Positions 16,749 to 26,186 are shown, counted from the first letter of the stretch. The stretch: DNA of 64,000 nt from DATKPC01 sp035524275 (GCA_035524275.1 DATKPC010000041.1:112612-176611); one strand, 5' to 3'. A program made the numbers and translations. The notes: generated from the sequence alone by a model not told the origin.

Positions 16749-17219
16749 TCAGACCCGGCCGTCGTACCCGCACTGCCGCCATGCGTCGTAGACGACGACG
16801 GCGACGGCGTTCGAAAGATTCAGGCTGCGGTTTCCGGGCCGCATCGGGATCCGCAGCCGTCGCGAATCCGGGAATCGCGACAGCACCTCCGGCGACAGCC
16901 CGCGGGTTTCCGACCCGAAGACGAGCCAGTCGCCGCCGCGGAAGGCGGCATCGGCCAGCGTCGCCGGCCCGTGCGACGTGAACGCGAAGCAGCGGTCCGG
17001 ATCCGGCCGCAGCGTCGCCTGCAGCGCGGCGAAGTCGGCATGGACGTCGATGCGCGCGAACTCGTGGTAATCGAGGCCGGCGCGCCGCATCTTCGCGTGG
17101 TCGAGCTTGAAGCCGAGCGGCTCGACGAGGTGCAGCCGCGCGCCGGTGTTCGCGCACAGCCGGATCACGTTGCCGGTGTTCGGCGGGATCTGCGGTTCGA
17201 CGAGGACGACGTGGAACAT
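16749..17219 (-). CDS. trmL: tRNA (cytidine(34)-2'-O)-methyltransferase
   Basis: SPOUT-class methyltransferase that 2'-O-methylates the wobble base of leucine tRNAs. The 156 residues match TrmL length. Motifs are EPQIPPNTGNVIRLCANTG (8-26), the knot region VFGSETRGL, and IPMRPGNRSLNLSNAVAVVV near the end. It lies between the LOG gene and comF, the usual betaproteobacterial context. Confidence 0.95.
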   Translation of the reverse strand: MFHVVLVEPQIPPNTGNVIRLCANTGARLHLVEPLGFKLDHAKMRRAGLDYHEFARIDVHADFAALQATLRPDPDRCFAFTSHGPATLADAAFRGGDWLVFGSETRGLSPEVLSRFPDSRRLRIPMRPGNRSLNLSNAVAVVVYDAWRQCGYDGRV

Positions 17220-17298
17220 CGGCGGCGCGCCCGCCGGCCGCGGGCGCCGTGAACGGGCGAGGCCGCATTCTGCACGGCCGCGGCGCCGGCGGAACGCG

Positions 17299-18027
17299 TC
17301 AGGTCGTTCGCGCGAGGGCCAGGATCGTGATGCGACGGGCGCCGCGCTCGCGCACCGCCTCGGCCAGCGCGTCCAGCGTGGCGCCGGTCGTCATGACGTC
17401 GTCGACGAGCACGAGGTCGCGCCTGTCGAGATCGAGCGTGGCGGCAAAGGCTCCGCGGACATTCGCGCGACGCTGCCGGCGATCGAGACCCTGTTGCGGC
17501 CGGCCCGGCTTGCGGCGCACGACGGCTTCCGGTACGAGCGGTAGGCGAAGCGAGCGCGCGACGGGTCGCGCGATCTCGAGCGCCTGGTTGAATCCGCGCC
17601 GGCGCAGTCGGTCGTCCGCAAGCGGTACCGGGACGACCCACGCGCCGGGCGCAACGCGCCCCGCGGCACGGGTCGCGAGCAGGTGCCCCAGCGCGGCGCC
17701 GACGTCGAGGCGCGCCCCGGACTTCAGCGCCCGAACCATCACGCTCAAAGGCGGCCGATAGTCGCCCAGCACCATCGTGGCGTCGAATCGCGGCGGCCGT
17801 GCGAGGCAGGCGCCGCAGCCCGCCGGCGCAGGCACGGCGAGCGACACGGCGCACCGCGGGCAGCGGACGGCGCCCGCGGGCACGAAGTCGTCGGCGCAAC
17901 CGCCGCAGAACGGATCGCCCGGCGCGATGCCGCAGGCGAGGCATGCGGCGCGGCGCGGCAAGGGGCGCCACGCCGCCCACGGCGAGGGCCGAAGGCCCCG
18001 GATCGACAGGCTCCGGATCGGCAGCAT
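17299..18027 (-). CDS. comF: ComF family phosphoribosyltransferase-like protein
   Basis: A 242-residue protein with N-terminal cysteine pairs (CLACG, CGGC, CPRC, CGAC) forming a zinc-binding region, followed by a type I phosphoribosyltransferase domain with VLVDDVMTTGAT. Homologues are linked to DNA uptake in competent bacteria, though many non-competent species carry the gene. ATG 18027 is chosen as the closest Met before the Cys region; the longer upstream frame runs into the divergent methyltransferase leader. It is divergent from the BioC-like gene. Confidence 0.9.
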   Translation of the reverse strand: MLPIRSLSIRGLRPSPWAAWRPLPRRAACLACGIAPGDPFCGGCADDFVPAGAVRCPRCAVSLAVPAPAGCGACLARPPRFDATMVLGDYRPPLSVMVRALKSGARLDVGAALGHLLATRAAGRVAPGAWVVPVPLADDRLRRRGFNQALEIARPVARSLRLPLVPEAVVRRKPGRPQQGLDRRQRRANVRGAFAATLDLDRRDLVLVDDVMTTGATLDALAEAVRERGARRITILALARTT

Positions 18028-18169
18028 GGCGCCCAGCCTATACTTGGGCGACGCCGGCGACCCGGACCTCGGACTTTCGCGCGGCGCTCGCAGGCGCTCG
18101 ACGTCCGCTCGACGTCCGCTCGAATCCCGAGATCCTGCAGCGAGAGTCTGTTCCCATGCGCATCGGTCC

Positions 18170-19129
18170 ATGCCCCTCGGCCCAGGCACTTCGGCGCTGA
18201 CACCGTCGATCGTCGATCCGCCGCGGATCCCGGCGCGCATCGAGACGGTTCGCGGCCAGTTCCAGCGTCGTGCGGGGCGCCTCGAGGCGCACGATGCGAT
18301 CCTGCGCGAGGTCGGCCGGCGCCTGCGCGAGCGGCTGGCGATCATCCGGATCGACCCGCAATGGATACTCGACGTCGGCTGCGGCCGCGGCGACGAGCGC
18401 CTGCCGCTACTGCAGCGCTATCCGCGGGCGACCTGGGTCGGCCTCGACGTCGCTCCGGCGATGCTCGAGGCAGCCGGCGGACCCGCCGGCGGCTGGGCGG
18501 CGGCGTGGCGGCGCCGGCTGCAGCGCAGGGCACGAGCCCTCGTCGCATGCGCCGAGGCCGGCAGCCTGCCGATCGGTCGTGCGACGGTGGACCTGCTGTA
18601 TTCCAATCTCGTACTGAACTGGCATCCGGCGCCGCACACGGTGTTTCCCGAGTGGCACCGCGTGCTGCGCGAAGGCGGGCTCGTCATGTTCTCCAGTTTC
18701 GGCCCCGATACGCTCAAGGAACTCAGGGCCGCCTGCGTTCGCGCCGGCCTGCGGGCCGTCCCGATGCCCTTTGTCGACATGCACGATTTCGGCGACATGC
18801 TGGTGGCGAGCGGCTTCTCCACGCCGGTGATGGATGTCGAGGTCCTCCGCCTGACGTACCGTTCGGCGGGAGACCTCCTCGCCGAGGTGCGCGCGTTGGG
18901 GGGCAACCCGCGCGACGACCGCGCGGCCGGGCTTCCGTCCGGGCGGTCCGCGCGCGCGCTGCGCTCGGCGCTCGACGACATGCGCGACCGCGAAGGCCGG
19001 ATCGCCCTGACGTTCGAAGTCGCCTACGGCCATGCCTGGAAGCAGGCTCCACGCCCGCCGCGCGAAGCCGTCGCGACGTTTCCGGTCGACGCGCTGCGCG
19101 CCGGGCTGCACCGATCGCGAGATAAATAG
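18170..19129 (+). CDS. BioC-like SAM-dependent methyltransferase
   Basis: A 319-residue class I methyltransferase. After the typical BioC opening (VRGQFQRRAGRLEAHDAILR, 24-43) comes the SAM motif LDVGCGRGDE, then VGLDVAPAML and the LLYSNLVLNWHP block, all typical of malonyl-ACP O-methyltransferase BioC in early biotin synthesis. Betaproteobacterial relatives at this locus are often separate from bio genes, so the biotin role is probable but not proven. The start is uncertain; ATG 18170 is the nearest upstream of the conserved region. The upstream gap contains a doubled GACGTCCGCTC motif near 18098-18120. Confidence 0.75.
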   Translation: MPLGPGTSALTPSIVDPPRIPARIETVRGQFQRRAGRLEAHDAILREVGRRLRERLAIIRIDPQWILDVGCGRGDERLPLLQRYPRATWVGLDVAPAMLEAAGGPAGGWAAAWRRRLQRRARALVACAEAGSLPIGRATVDLLYSNLVLNWHPAPHTVFPEWHRVLREGGLVMFSSFGPDTLKELRAACVRAGLRAVPMPFVDMHDFGDMLVASGFSTPVMDVEVLRLTYRSAGDLLAEVRALGGNPRDDRAAGLPSGRSARALRSALDDMRDREGRIALTFEVAYGHAWKQAPRPPREAVATFPVDALRAGLHRSRDK

Positions 19130-19136
19130 GTCTCGT

Positions 19137-19165
19137 TTGGCGCGCCGGGTCAAGGCACCTATAAT
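19137..19165 (+). promoter_or_regulatory. Sigma-70-type promoter of the cytochrome oxidase operon
   Basis: A -35-like TTGGCG (19137-19142), a 17-base spacer and a perfect TATAAT (19160-19165) precede the DUF2244 gene, giving a leader of about 25 bases. This is the best canonical promoter in the window and likely drives the DUF2244-coxB-coxA run. Confidence 0.65.
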
Positions 19166-19197
19166 CCCCGCGGCTTTGACATGGGGCAAGCTGAGCG

Positions 19198-19722
19198 ATG
19201 CGGCGTGACGCAACCGCGGTCGTGGCGGGGGCTGGATCGAACTCCGGTGACCTGGCGGCGGCCGGCGAGAGGTGGATCGTCAAGCGCAACTGCTCGGCCA
19301 GTCCGCGGCAGCTGGCCGGGGTCCTGGCGTCGATCGTCGTCGTGTCGGCGGGCGTCGCGCTCGGGTTCGCCGCCTGCGGCCTGTGGCTGGTGCTGCCCTT
19401 CGTCGGAGCGGAACTCGTCGCCCTCGGCGTCGCGTTCGTGGCCTATGCGCGCCACGCCGTCGACTCCGAGTGCATCGACCTCGACGGCACCTGGCTGTCG
19501 GTTGCCCGCCACGACGGCAGCGGCTGCCGCGAGTGGCGCTTCGTCGCCGCGTGGACGCGGGTCGAGGTCGAGGCCGTTCGCGGGCTGGGGGCGCGCACCC
19601 GCGTGCTGCTCGCGAGCCGCGGCGAGCAGGTCGAGGTCGGGCGCCATGCGCACGAGGCGCGGCGCCTGCAGCTGGCGCACGAGTTGCGCATCGCGCTGCG
19701 GTCCCGGGCCGCGCCGCGATGA
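19198..19722 (+). CDS. DUF2244 membrane protein
   Basis: A 174-residue inner-membrane protein with two predicted helices (about 40-62 and 64-83) and a C-terminal soluble domain of the DUF2244 type. In Burkholderiales the gene regularly precedes coxB, so it probably serves oxidase biogenesis or membrane integration, but no biochemical role is known. A clear promoter lies just upstream and coxB follows after 101 bases with its own ribosome site. Confidence 0.88.
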   Translation: MRRDATAVVAGAGSNSGDLAAAGERWIVKRNCSASPRQLAGVLASIVVVSAGVALGFAACGLWLVLPFVGAELVALGVAFVAYARHAVDSECIDLDGTWLSVARHDGSGCREWRFVAAWTRVEVEAVRGLGARTRVLLASRGEQVEVGRHAHEARRLQLAHELRIALRSRAAPR

Positions 19723-19823
19723 GCATCGAAGCAGGTAGGCAACAACGAAACGCCCCGGCGGGCACGGCGACGGCCCACCGGACACGACAAAGACGCGAAG
19801 ACGCAAGTCGAGACAGGAGAGCC

Positions 19824-20972
19824 ATGAAACTGCCCGCGCCGCAGAAGCCGATCACCTCCCTGGTCGCCGCGGCCACCGCCGTCGCGCTGGCGGCGCCGGC
19901 CGCCGCGATCCAGAGCCGCTACAACCTCGCGCCGCCCGTGACCGAGATTGCGCGCCAGATCAACTGGCTGCATTGGATGATGCTGGGCATCTGCACCGTC
20001 ATCTTCGTCGCCGTCTTCGGCGTGATGTTCTATTCGATCTACGCCCACCGCAAGTCGAAGGGGCACGTTCCGGCGAACTTCCACGAGAGTACCGCCGTCG
20101 AGATCGCGTGGACCGCCGTGCCGCTCGTGATCGTGATCGGCATGGCGGCGATGGCGACCGGAACCGTCGTCGCGATGAAGGACACGAGCAACGCCGACTT
20201 GACGATCAAGGTCACCGGCTACCAGTGGAAGTGGGGCTACGACTACCTCAAGGGCGACGGCGAGGGGATCTCCTTCATCTCGACGCTGGCGACGCCGCGC
20301 GACCAGATCGACGGCGGCAACGATGCGGCGCGGAAGGCCAACAAGACCTACCTGATCGAGGTCGACAACGAGCTCGTCGTCCCGGTCGACAGGAAGGTCC
20401 GCCTGATCACGACGGCCGAGGACGTGATCCACTCGTGGACGATCCCGGCGTTCGGCGTCAAGCAGGACGCGATCCCCGGCTACGTCCGCGACACCTGGTT
20501 CAAGGCCGAGCAGATCGGCACCTACCGCGGGCAGTGCGTCGAGTTGTGCGGTCGGAACCACGCCTTCATGCCGATCGTCGTGAAGGTCGTGTCGCAGGAA
20601 GACTACACGCACTGGGTCGACGGCAAGAAGAAGGCCATGCTCGCCGCCGCGGAGGATCCGAACAAGGTCTGGACGCTCGCCGACCTGAAGGATCGCGGTG
20701 CGAAGGTCTATGCCGCCAACTGTCAGGCGTGCCATCAGCCCACGGGCAAGGGCGTGCCCGGCGCCTTCCCGGCGCTCGACGGCAGCCCGGTCGTGCTCGG
20801 TCCGAAGGAGGGGCAGATCCACCTCGTCCTCGCCGGCAAGAACGTGATGCCGTCGTGGAAGGCGCTGAGCGACACCGACATCGCGGCCGCGATCACCTTC
20901 ACGCGGAACAACTGGTCGAACGCGACCGGCGAGGTGATCCAGCCCGCCGAAGTCAAGTCGGCCCGCCAGTAG
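19824..20972 (+). CDS. ctaC: Cytochrome c oxidase subunit II with fused cytochrome c (caa3 type)
   Basis: Subunit II of the aa3/caa3 terminal oxidase, accepting electrons from cytochrome c. The 382 residues have a signal peptide, two membrane helices (about 52-75 and 93-115), and a CuA cupredoxin domain with C238, C242, H246 and M249. A C-terminal cytochrome c domain has heme motif C300-QAC-H304 and probable axial M342, so the electron donor is fused to the enzyme. The ATG follows a GGAGAG ribosome site. First structural gene of the oxidase operon. Confidence 0.97.
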   Translation: MKLPAPQKPITSLVAAATAVALAAPAAAIQSRYNLAPPVTEIARQINWLHWMMLGICTVIFVAVFGVMFYSIYAHRKSKGHVPANFHESTAVEIAWTAVPLVIVIGMAAMATGTVVAMKDTSNADLTIKVTGYQWKWGYDYLKGDGEGISFISTLATPRDQIDGGNDAARKANKTYLIEVDNELVVPVDRKVRLITTAEDVIHSWTIPAFGVKQDAIPGYVRDTWFKAEQIGTYRGQCVELCGRNHAFMPIVVKVVSQEDYTHWVDGKKKAMLAAAEDPNKVWTLADLKDRGAKVYAANCQACHQPTGKGVPGAFPALDGSPVVLGPKEGQIHLVLAGKNVMPSWKALSDTDIAAAITFTRNNWSNATGEVIQPAEVKSARQ

Positions 20973-21037
20973 CCGCCGGCCAACGGTAACGGTCCCGCAG
21001 GGACGAACGGAACGTCACGCCTCGCCAAGGAGCCCGA

Positions 21038-22639
21038 ATGAGCGCCGTCACCCCAGACAAGGTCGGTGGCCACGTCCACGCCGACGACCACGACCACGAT
21101 CACCCGCATGGCTGGCGCCGCTGGCTCTACGCGACCAACCACAAGGACATCGGGACGATGTACATGTGGTTCAGCCTGACGATGTTCTTTACCGGCGGCG
21201 TCCTCGCGCTGGGCATCCGCAGCGAGCTCTTCCAGCCCGGCCTGCAGCTGTTCGAGCCGGAATTCTTCAACCAGCTCACGACGATGCACGGGCTGATCAT
21301 GGTCTTCGGCGCGATCATGCCGGCCTTCGTCGGCTTCGCGAACTGGATGGTGCCGCTGCAGATCGGCGCGCCGGACATGGCGTTCGCGCGGATGAACAAC
21401 TTCAGCTTCTGGCTGCTGCCGCCCGCCGCGCTGCTGCTCGTCGCCTCGTTCTTCGCGCCCGGCGGGGCGCCGGCGGCGGGCTGGACCATCTACGCGCCGC
21501 TCACGGTCCAGATGGGCCCGGGCATGGACATGGGGATCTTCGCGCTGCACATCATGGGCGCAAGCTCGATCATGGGTTCGATCAACATCATCACGACGAT
21601 CCTCAACATGCGGGCGCCGGGGATGACGCTGATGAAGATGCCGCTGTTCTGCTGGACGTGGCTGATCACCGCCTACCTGCTGATCGCCGTGATGCCGGTG
21701 CTCGCCGGCGCGATCACGATGACGCTGACCGATCGCCATTTCGGCACCAGCTTCTTCAATGCCGCCGGCGGCGGCGACCCGGTGATGTTCCAGCACATCT
21801 TCTGGTTCTTCGGGCACCCGGAGGTCTACATCATGATCCTGCCGGCCTTCGGCATCGTCTCGGCGGTGATCCCGACGTTCTCGCGCAAGCCGCTGTTCGG
21901 CTATGCCTCGATGGTCTACGCCACGGCCTCGATCGCGATCCTCTCGTTCATCGTCTGGGCCCATCACATGTTCACGACCGGGATGCCGGTGACGGGCCAG
22001 CTGTTCTTCATGTACGCAACGATGCTGATCGCCGTGCCGACCGGCGTGAAGGTGTTCAACTGGCTCGCGACGATGTGGCGCGGCTCGCTGACGTTCGAGA
22101 CGCCGATGCTCTTCGCGGTCGGCTTCCTGTTCGTGTTCACGATGGGCGGCTTCACCGGGCTCATCTGCGCGATGGCGCCGATCGACATCCAGCTGCAGGA
22201 CACCTACTACGTCGTCGCACACTTCCACTACGTCCTGGTCGCCGGCTCGCTGTTCGCGCTGTTCTCCGGCACCTACTACTGGCTGCCGAAGTGGACCGGC
22301 CACATGTACGACGAGTCGCTCGGCAAGTGGCACTTCTGGCTTTCGATCGTCTTCTTCAACGTGACGTTCTTCCCGATGCACTTCCTCGGGCTCGCCGGCA
22401 TGCCGCGGCGCTATGCCGACTACCCGATGCAGTTCGCCGATTTCAACATGGTCGCGTCGATCGGCGCCTTCGGATTCGGCCTGTCGCAGCTGTTGTTCCT
22501 GTGGGGCGTGCTGAAGTGCATCAAGGGCGGCCCGAAGGCGTCGGACAACCCGTGGGGCGCGCAGGACGGCGGCCTGGAATGGACCGTGGCCTCCCCGGCG
22601 CCGTTCCATACGTTCGAGACGCCGCCGCAGGTCAAGTGA
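21038..22639 (+). CDS. ctaD: Cytochrome c oxidase subunit I
   Basis: The 533-residue catalytic subunit with twelve membrane helices, holding heme a and the heme a3-CuB site where oxygen is reduced. Visible motifs include TTMHGLIMVFG (heme a ligand), WFFGHPEVYIMILPAFG (CuB ligand, active-site Tyr and the A1-type proton channel Glu), WAHHMF and the pair HFHYVL. Residues 12-24 form a His/Asp-rich N-terminal stretch common in betaproteobacterial CtaD and possibly metal-binding. AAGGAG precedes the ATG. Confidence 0.98.
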   Translation: MSAVTPDKVGGHVHADDHDHDHPHGWRRWLYATNHKDIGTMYMWFSLTMFFTGGVLALGIRSELFQPGLQLFEPEFFNQLTTMHGLIMVFGAIMPAFVGFANWMVPLQIGAPDMAFARMNNFSFWLLPPAALLLVASFFAPGGAPAAGWTIYAPLTVQMGPGMDMGIFALHIMGASSIMGSINIITTILNMRAPGMTLMKMPLFCWTWLITAYLLIAVMPVLAGAITMTLTDRHFGTSFFNAAGGGDPVMFQHIFWFFGHPEVYIMILPAFGIVSAVIPTFSRKPLFGYASMVYATASIAILSFIVWAHHMFTTGMPVTGQLFFMYATMLIAVPTGVKVFNWLATMWRGSLTFETPMLFAVGFLFVFTMGGFTGLICAMAPIDIQLQDTYYVVAHFHYVLVAGSLFALFSGTYYWLPKWTGHMYDESLGKWHFWLSIVFFNVTFFPMHFLGLAGMPRRYADYPMQFADFNMVASIGAFGFGLSQLLFLWGVLKCIKGGPKASDNPWGAQDGGLEWTVASPAPFHTFETPPQVK

Positions 22640-22670
22640 CGGGCTCCGCGCCGTTCCGAATCAGAGCAGG

Positions 22671-22790
22671 ATGACGATGCCGACGTCCGACGAGAAGGCC
22701 CGCAACCGCCGCACCGGGCTCGTCCTGGCCACGGTCGCGCTCGCCTTCTTCGCCGGCGTGATCCTCCGCCATTGGCTGTTGCCGGCCTGA
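22671..22790 (+). CDS. Cytochrome oxidase small assembly protein, 39 residues
   Basis: A very short gene between ctaD and ctaG. The product has a charged N-terminus (SDEKARNRR), one membrane helix (about 16-32) and ends RHWLLPA. It matches in size, position and pattern the small assembly protein that precedes ctaG in Burkholderiales. A GAGCAGG ribosome site precedes ATG 22671; a second in-frame ATG lies two codons on. It may stabilise CtaG or subunit I, which is inference from context. Confidence 0.75.
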   Translation: MTMPTSDEKARNRRTGLVLATVALAFFAGVILRHWLLPA

Positions 22791-22809
22791 CCCCGCGCGC
22801 TTGCCCGCC

Positions 22810-23373
22810 ATGGTGCACCGCCTGCTCGAGAACCGGTCCACGCTGCGCAAGCTGCTCGTCGTCACGGCGATCATGTTCGGCTTCGGCTGGGCACTGATCC
22901 CGCTCTACCGGAAGATCTGCGAGGTCACCGGCGTGAACCTGCTGACGGGCCGCGATCCGGCCGCCGAAGCGATGGCGCGCAACTCGCAGGTGGACCCGAC
23001 CCGCGAGGTGACGGTGGTCTTCGACGCCAACCGGCAGGGACCGTGGCGCTTCCGGCCGCTCGTCGCGCACCTCGACGTCCATCCGGGCGAACTGGTCACG
23101 GTCGAGTACGAACTCGTCAACCTGCAGGGCCGGGCGATGAGCGGCCAGGCGATCCCCAGCTATGCGCCGCGGTCCTCCGCGGACCACTTCCACAAGCTGC
23201 AGTGCTTCTGCTTCTCGCAGCAGCGCCTCGGAGCCAACGAGTCGCGCCGCTTCCCGGTCGTCTTCTTCGTCGACCGGGACCTGCCGAAGGACGTCGGCGA
23301 GATCACGCTGTCGTACACGTTCTTCGAGATCCCGATGGCCGACCGTGGGAGCGGCAGCGGGGGGCCCGGATGA
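22810..23373 (+). CDS. ctaG: Cytochrome c oxidase assembly protein CtaG (Cox11)
   Basis: Copper chaperone that inserts CuB into subunit I. The 187-residue protein has one N-terminal membrane helix (about 16-34) and a periplasmic beta domain with the copper-binding CFCF motif in KLQCFCFSQQ, plus the Cox11 pattern FFVDRDLPKDVGEITLSYTF (157-176). ATG 22810 is chosen over TTG 22801. The stop overlaps the next ATG (ATGA). Confidence 0.95.
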   Translation: MVHRLLENRSTLRKLLVVTAIMFGFGWALIPLYRKICEVTGVNLLTGRDPAAEAMARNSQVDPTREVTVVFDANRQGPWRFRPLVAHLDVHPGELVTVEYELVNLQGRAMSGQAIPSYAPRSSADHFHKLQCFCFSQQRLGANESRRFPVVFFVDRDLPKDVGEITLSYTFFEIPMADRGSGSGGPG

Positions 23374-23624
23374 GCGGCGGCGACGAGCGGCCCGGCGACG
23401 AGGCGCCCGGCGCGGCGGAGACGCCGGCGCTGCAGCGGCCACTGTCGTTCACCGAGACCGCGAGCGCGGTGTTCTGGTCGTTCTTCGGCGTTCGCAAGCG
23501 CGGCGACTACGCGCGCGACGCCGCGCGGCTGAATCCGGTCTATGTGGTCCTGATGGGGATCGCCGGGGCCGCCTTGTTCGTATTCACGCTGATCATGATC
23601 GTCCGGATCGTGGTCCGCCATTGA
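23370..23624 (+). CDS. DUF2970 small membrane protein
   Basis: An 84-residue protein with an acidic Pro/Gly-rich N-terminus, a conserved middle (AVFWSFFGVRKRGDYARD) and one C-terminal membrane helix (about 57-80). DUF2970 genes typically lie between ctaG and coxC in betaproteobacteria. The role is unknown, presumably oxidase assembly. It is translationally coupled to ctaG. Confidence 0.88.
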   Translation: MSGGDERPGDEAPGAAETPALQRPLSFTETASAVFWSFFGVRKRGDYARDAARLNPVYVVLMGIAGAALFVFTLIMIVRIVVRH

Positions 23625-23671
23625 GGTCGGGCGGCGCATCCGGCCGCCGTCCGGGTAACCAGGGAGAAGAC

Positions 23672-24535
23672 ATGTCGGGGAATCAAGCTGCAGTCGGCCA
23701 CCGCTACTTCGTGCCGCAGCCGTCGAACTGGCCGATGGTCGGCAGCATCGCGATGCTCCTCACGATGTTCGGCGCGGCGATCACGATCAACCACAACCAG
23801 CTCGGCCTCGCGCCGCTGCTCGCCGGCTTCGTGGTCCTCGTCTACATGCTATTCGGCTGGTTCGGCGTCGTCGCGTCGGAGTCGGAACACGGCAGCTACG
23901 GCCGCGACGTCGACGTCTCGTTCCGCTGGGGGATGAGCTGGTTCATCTTCTCCGAGGTGATGTTCTTCGCGTCGTTCTTCGGCGCGCTGTTCTACGCCCG
24001 CAACATCTCGATGCCGATGCTCGGGGACTTCGACCATCGGCTGCTGTGGCCCGACTTCGGCGCCACCTGGCCCAATGCCGGGCCGGCCGGGACCGTCGAG
24101 ACGTTCACGAAGATCCAGCCCTGGCCGGTCCCGACGATCAACACGATCCTGCTCGTGAGCTCCGGCTTCACGCTGACGGTCGCGCACCACGCGCTGCGCG
24201 AAGGGCTGCGCGGCAAGGCCATCGCGTGGCTGCTCGTCACGCTGCTGCTCGGCTTCTCGTTCGTCGGCGTCCAGGCGATGGAATACACGCACGCCTACAG
24301 CGAGTTCAACCTGAAGCTGTCCTCCGGCATCTTCGGTTCGACGTTCTTCATGCTGACCGGCTTCCACGGCTGCCACGTGCTGATCGGCGCCATCATGCTG
24401 ACGGTCGTCACGGTGCGGCTGATGCGCGGCCACTTCAAGCCGGACCACCACTTCGCGTTCGAGGGCGCCGCCTGGTACTGGCACTTCGTCGACGTGGTGT
24501 GGCTCGGGCTTTACGTCGTCGTCTACTGGCTGTAA
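23672..24535 (+). CDS. ctaE: Cytochrome c oxidase subunit III
   Basis: A 287-residue, seven-helix membrane subunit that stabilises the oxidase core. Family motifs are RWGMSWFIFSEVMFFASFF, LLGFSFVGVQAMEY and FFMLTGFHGCHVLIG. A ribosome site AGGGAGAAG precedes the ATG. In related genomes the SURF1 region follows directly; here it is separated by the minus-strand spoVR-yeaH-prkA genes, which converge on this gene. Confidence 0.97.
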   Translation: MSGNQAAVGHRYFVPQPSNWPMVGSIAMLLTMFGAAITINHNQLGLAPLLAGFVVLVYMLFGWFGVVASESEHGSYGRDVDVSFRWGMSWFIFSEVMFFASFFGALFYARNISMPMLGDFDHRLLWPDFGATWPNAGPAGTVETFTKIQPWPVPTINTILLVSSGFTLTVAHHALREGLRGKAIAWLLVTLLLGFSFVGVQAMEYTHAYSEFNLKLSSGIFGSTFFMLTGFHGCHVLIGAIMLTVVTVRLMRGHFKPDHHFAFEGAAWYWHFVDVVWLGLYVVVYWL

Positions 24536-24578
24536 CGCGACTCGAGGCAGCGCTCGCGGCGCCGCGCTCCGGGAGGCA

Positions 24579-26186
24579 TCAGGTCCGGTGGATCTTCAGC
24601 CGGTTACCGTCGGCGTCGACCTCTTCCAGCACGACGTCGAACGTCCATAGCTCCTTGACGTGGCGAAGCACCGCGTCGACGCTCTCGGCGTCGAGCAGGC
24701 GGCCGTTCTCGACCCGGTGCTGAAGCAGCAGCGCGCGATCCGACTCCTCGTTCTGCCGCCCGACGACGATCGTCGGCGTGTGGGTCTCGATGCGGTACTG
24801 CGCGGCGAGCGCCTGGCGCACCCGCAGGTAGCCGGACTCGTTGTGTATCGCGCCGATCGTGTAGTGGCTGCGGTCGTCCTCGGAATCGCGCAGCAGGAAC
24901 AGCCGCATCTCGCGCATGACTTTCGGCGACAGGTACTGCTCGATCAGGCTCTCGTCCTTGAAATTGGCCATCGCGAAGTGGATCGCGTCGGTCCACGGCG
25001 TGCCCGCCAGTTGCGGGAACCACTGGCGGTCCTCGTCGGTCGGCTGCTCGCAGATCCGGCGGATGTCGCGGAACATCGCGAAGCCGAGCGCGTAAGGATT
25101 GATCCCGCGGTAGTGCTTCGCGTGGAACGGCGACTGGTAGACGACGTCGGCGTGGTTCGATAGCCACTCGAGCATGAAGCCGTCGTCGACCTGGCCGCTG
25201 TCGTAGAGCTCGTGCAGCAGCGTGTAGTGCCAGAACGTCGCGGCGCCCTCGTTGGCGACCTTCGTCAACCGCTGCGGATAGAAGTACTGCGCGACCTTGC
25301 GCACGATGCGCACGAGTTCGCGCTGCCAGGGCGCCAGCCGCGGCGCGCCCTTCTCGATGAAGTACAGCAGGTTCTCCTGCGGCTCGAACGAGGGCGGCGG
25401 CGGCGGTGCCGCCGCCGCGCGGTCCTCGCGGCGCAGGTGCTCGTAATCCGGGTTGTAGTGCTTCTGCTCGAAGCGCAGGCGCTCCGCGAGCCGTTCACGC
25501 TCGCGGCGCGCCGACAGCCGCGCCGGGCGGCGGTAGCGGTCGACGCCATAGGGCGACAGCGCGTGCGCGCAGTCGAGGACCTTTTCGACCTCGCGCCAGC
25601 CGTAGCGGTCCTCGCAGTCCTGGATGAATCCGCGCGCGAACTGCAGGTAGTCGAGGATCGCGTCGGCCTGCGTGAACTGCCGGAACAGGTAGTTGTTGCG
25701 GAAGAACGCGTTGTGTCCGTAGCCGGCGTGGGCCATGACCAGGACCTGCAGCGCGGTGGTGTTGGTCTCCATCAGGTAGACCAGCGCCGGATCGGTATTG
25801 ATGACGATCTCGTAGGCGAGGCCCGAGCGCCCGGTGCGGTAGCCGCGCTCCTGGTCGAGCAGGTGCTTGCCGAAGCTCCAGTGCGCGTAGTGCACCGGCA
25901 TCCCGACGGTCGAGCACAGGTCGATCATCTGGTCGGCCGTGATGACCTCGTACTGGATCGGGTAGGTCTCGAGGCCGAGGCGCTTCGCGTGCGTCGCCAG
26001 CGCGACGTCGAACGGCTCCAGCATGCCGAGCGTCCACTCGGAGCTGCTCGCAATGCGGCGTTCCTCGCGCTTGCGTCCCGGCGCCGGCATCGGGACCGTC
26101 GGCCGCGAGATCAGCTTCGGCCACGTCCGCTCGCGCGGCGGTCCGGAAGTCGCGGCCGGGTCCGTGCCGTCGGGCTTGTCGGTCAT
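24579..26186 (-). CDS. SpoVR/YcgB family protein
   Basis: A 535-residue member of the SpoVR family, found in spore formers and in many Gram-negatives beside PrkA and YeaH. Family segments such as GHNAFFRNNYLFRQF and NPYALGFAMFRDI are present. Its ATG overlaps the yeaH stop by 4 bases, so it is the last gene of a three-gene stress operon. The molecular activity is unknown; the operon is linked to stationary-phase and nutrient-starvation responses in enterics. Confidence 0.93.
   Translation of the reverse strand: MTDKPDGTDPAATSGPPRERTWPKLISRPTVPMPAPGRKREERRIASSSEWTLGMLEPFDVALATHAKRLGLETYPIQYEVITADQMIDLCSTVGMPVHYAHWSFGKHLLDQERGYRTGRSGLAYEIVINTDPALVYLMETNTTALQVLVMAHAGYGHNAFFRNNYLFRQFTQADAILDYLQFARGFIQDCEDRYGWREVEKVLDCAHALSPYGVDRYRRPARLSARRERERLAERLRFEQKHYNPDYEHLRREDRAAAAPPPPPSFEPQENLLYFIEKGAPRLAPWQRELVRIVRKVAQYFYPQRLTKVANEGAATFWHYTLLHELYDSGQVDDGFMLEWLSNHADVVYQSPFHAKHYRGINPYALGFAMFRDIRRICEQPTDEDRQWFPQLAGTPWTDAIHFAMANFKDESLIEQYLSPKVMREMRLFLLRDSEDDRSHYTIGAIHNESGYLRVRQALAAQYRIETHTPTIVVGRQNEESDRALLLQHRVENGRLLDAESVDAVLRHVKELWTFDVVLEEVDADGNRLKIHRT

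Noticed and set aside
18098..18122. Doubled GACGTCCGCTC motif before the BioC-like gene
   Set aside because: Only two short copies in GC-rich DNA; could be chance and shows no symmetry.
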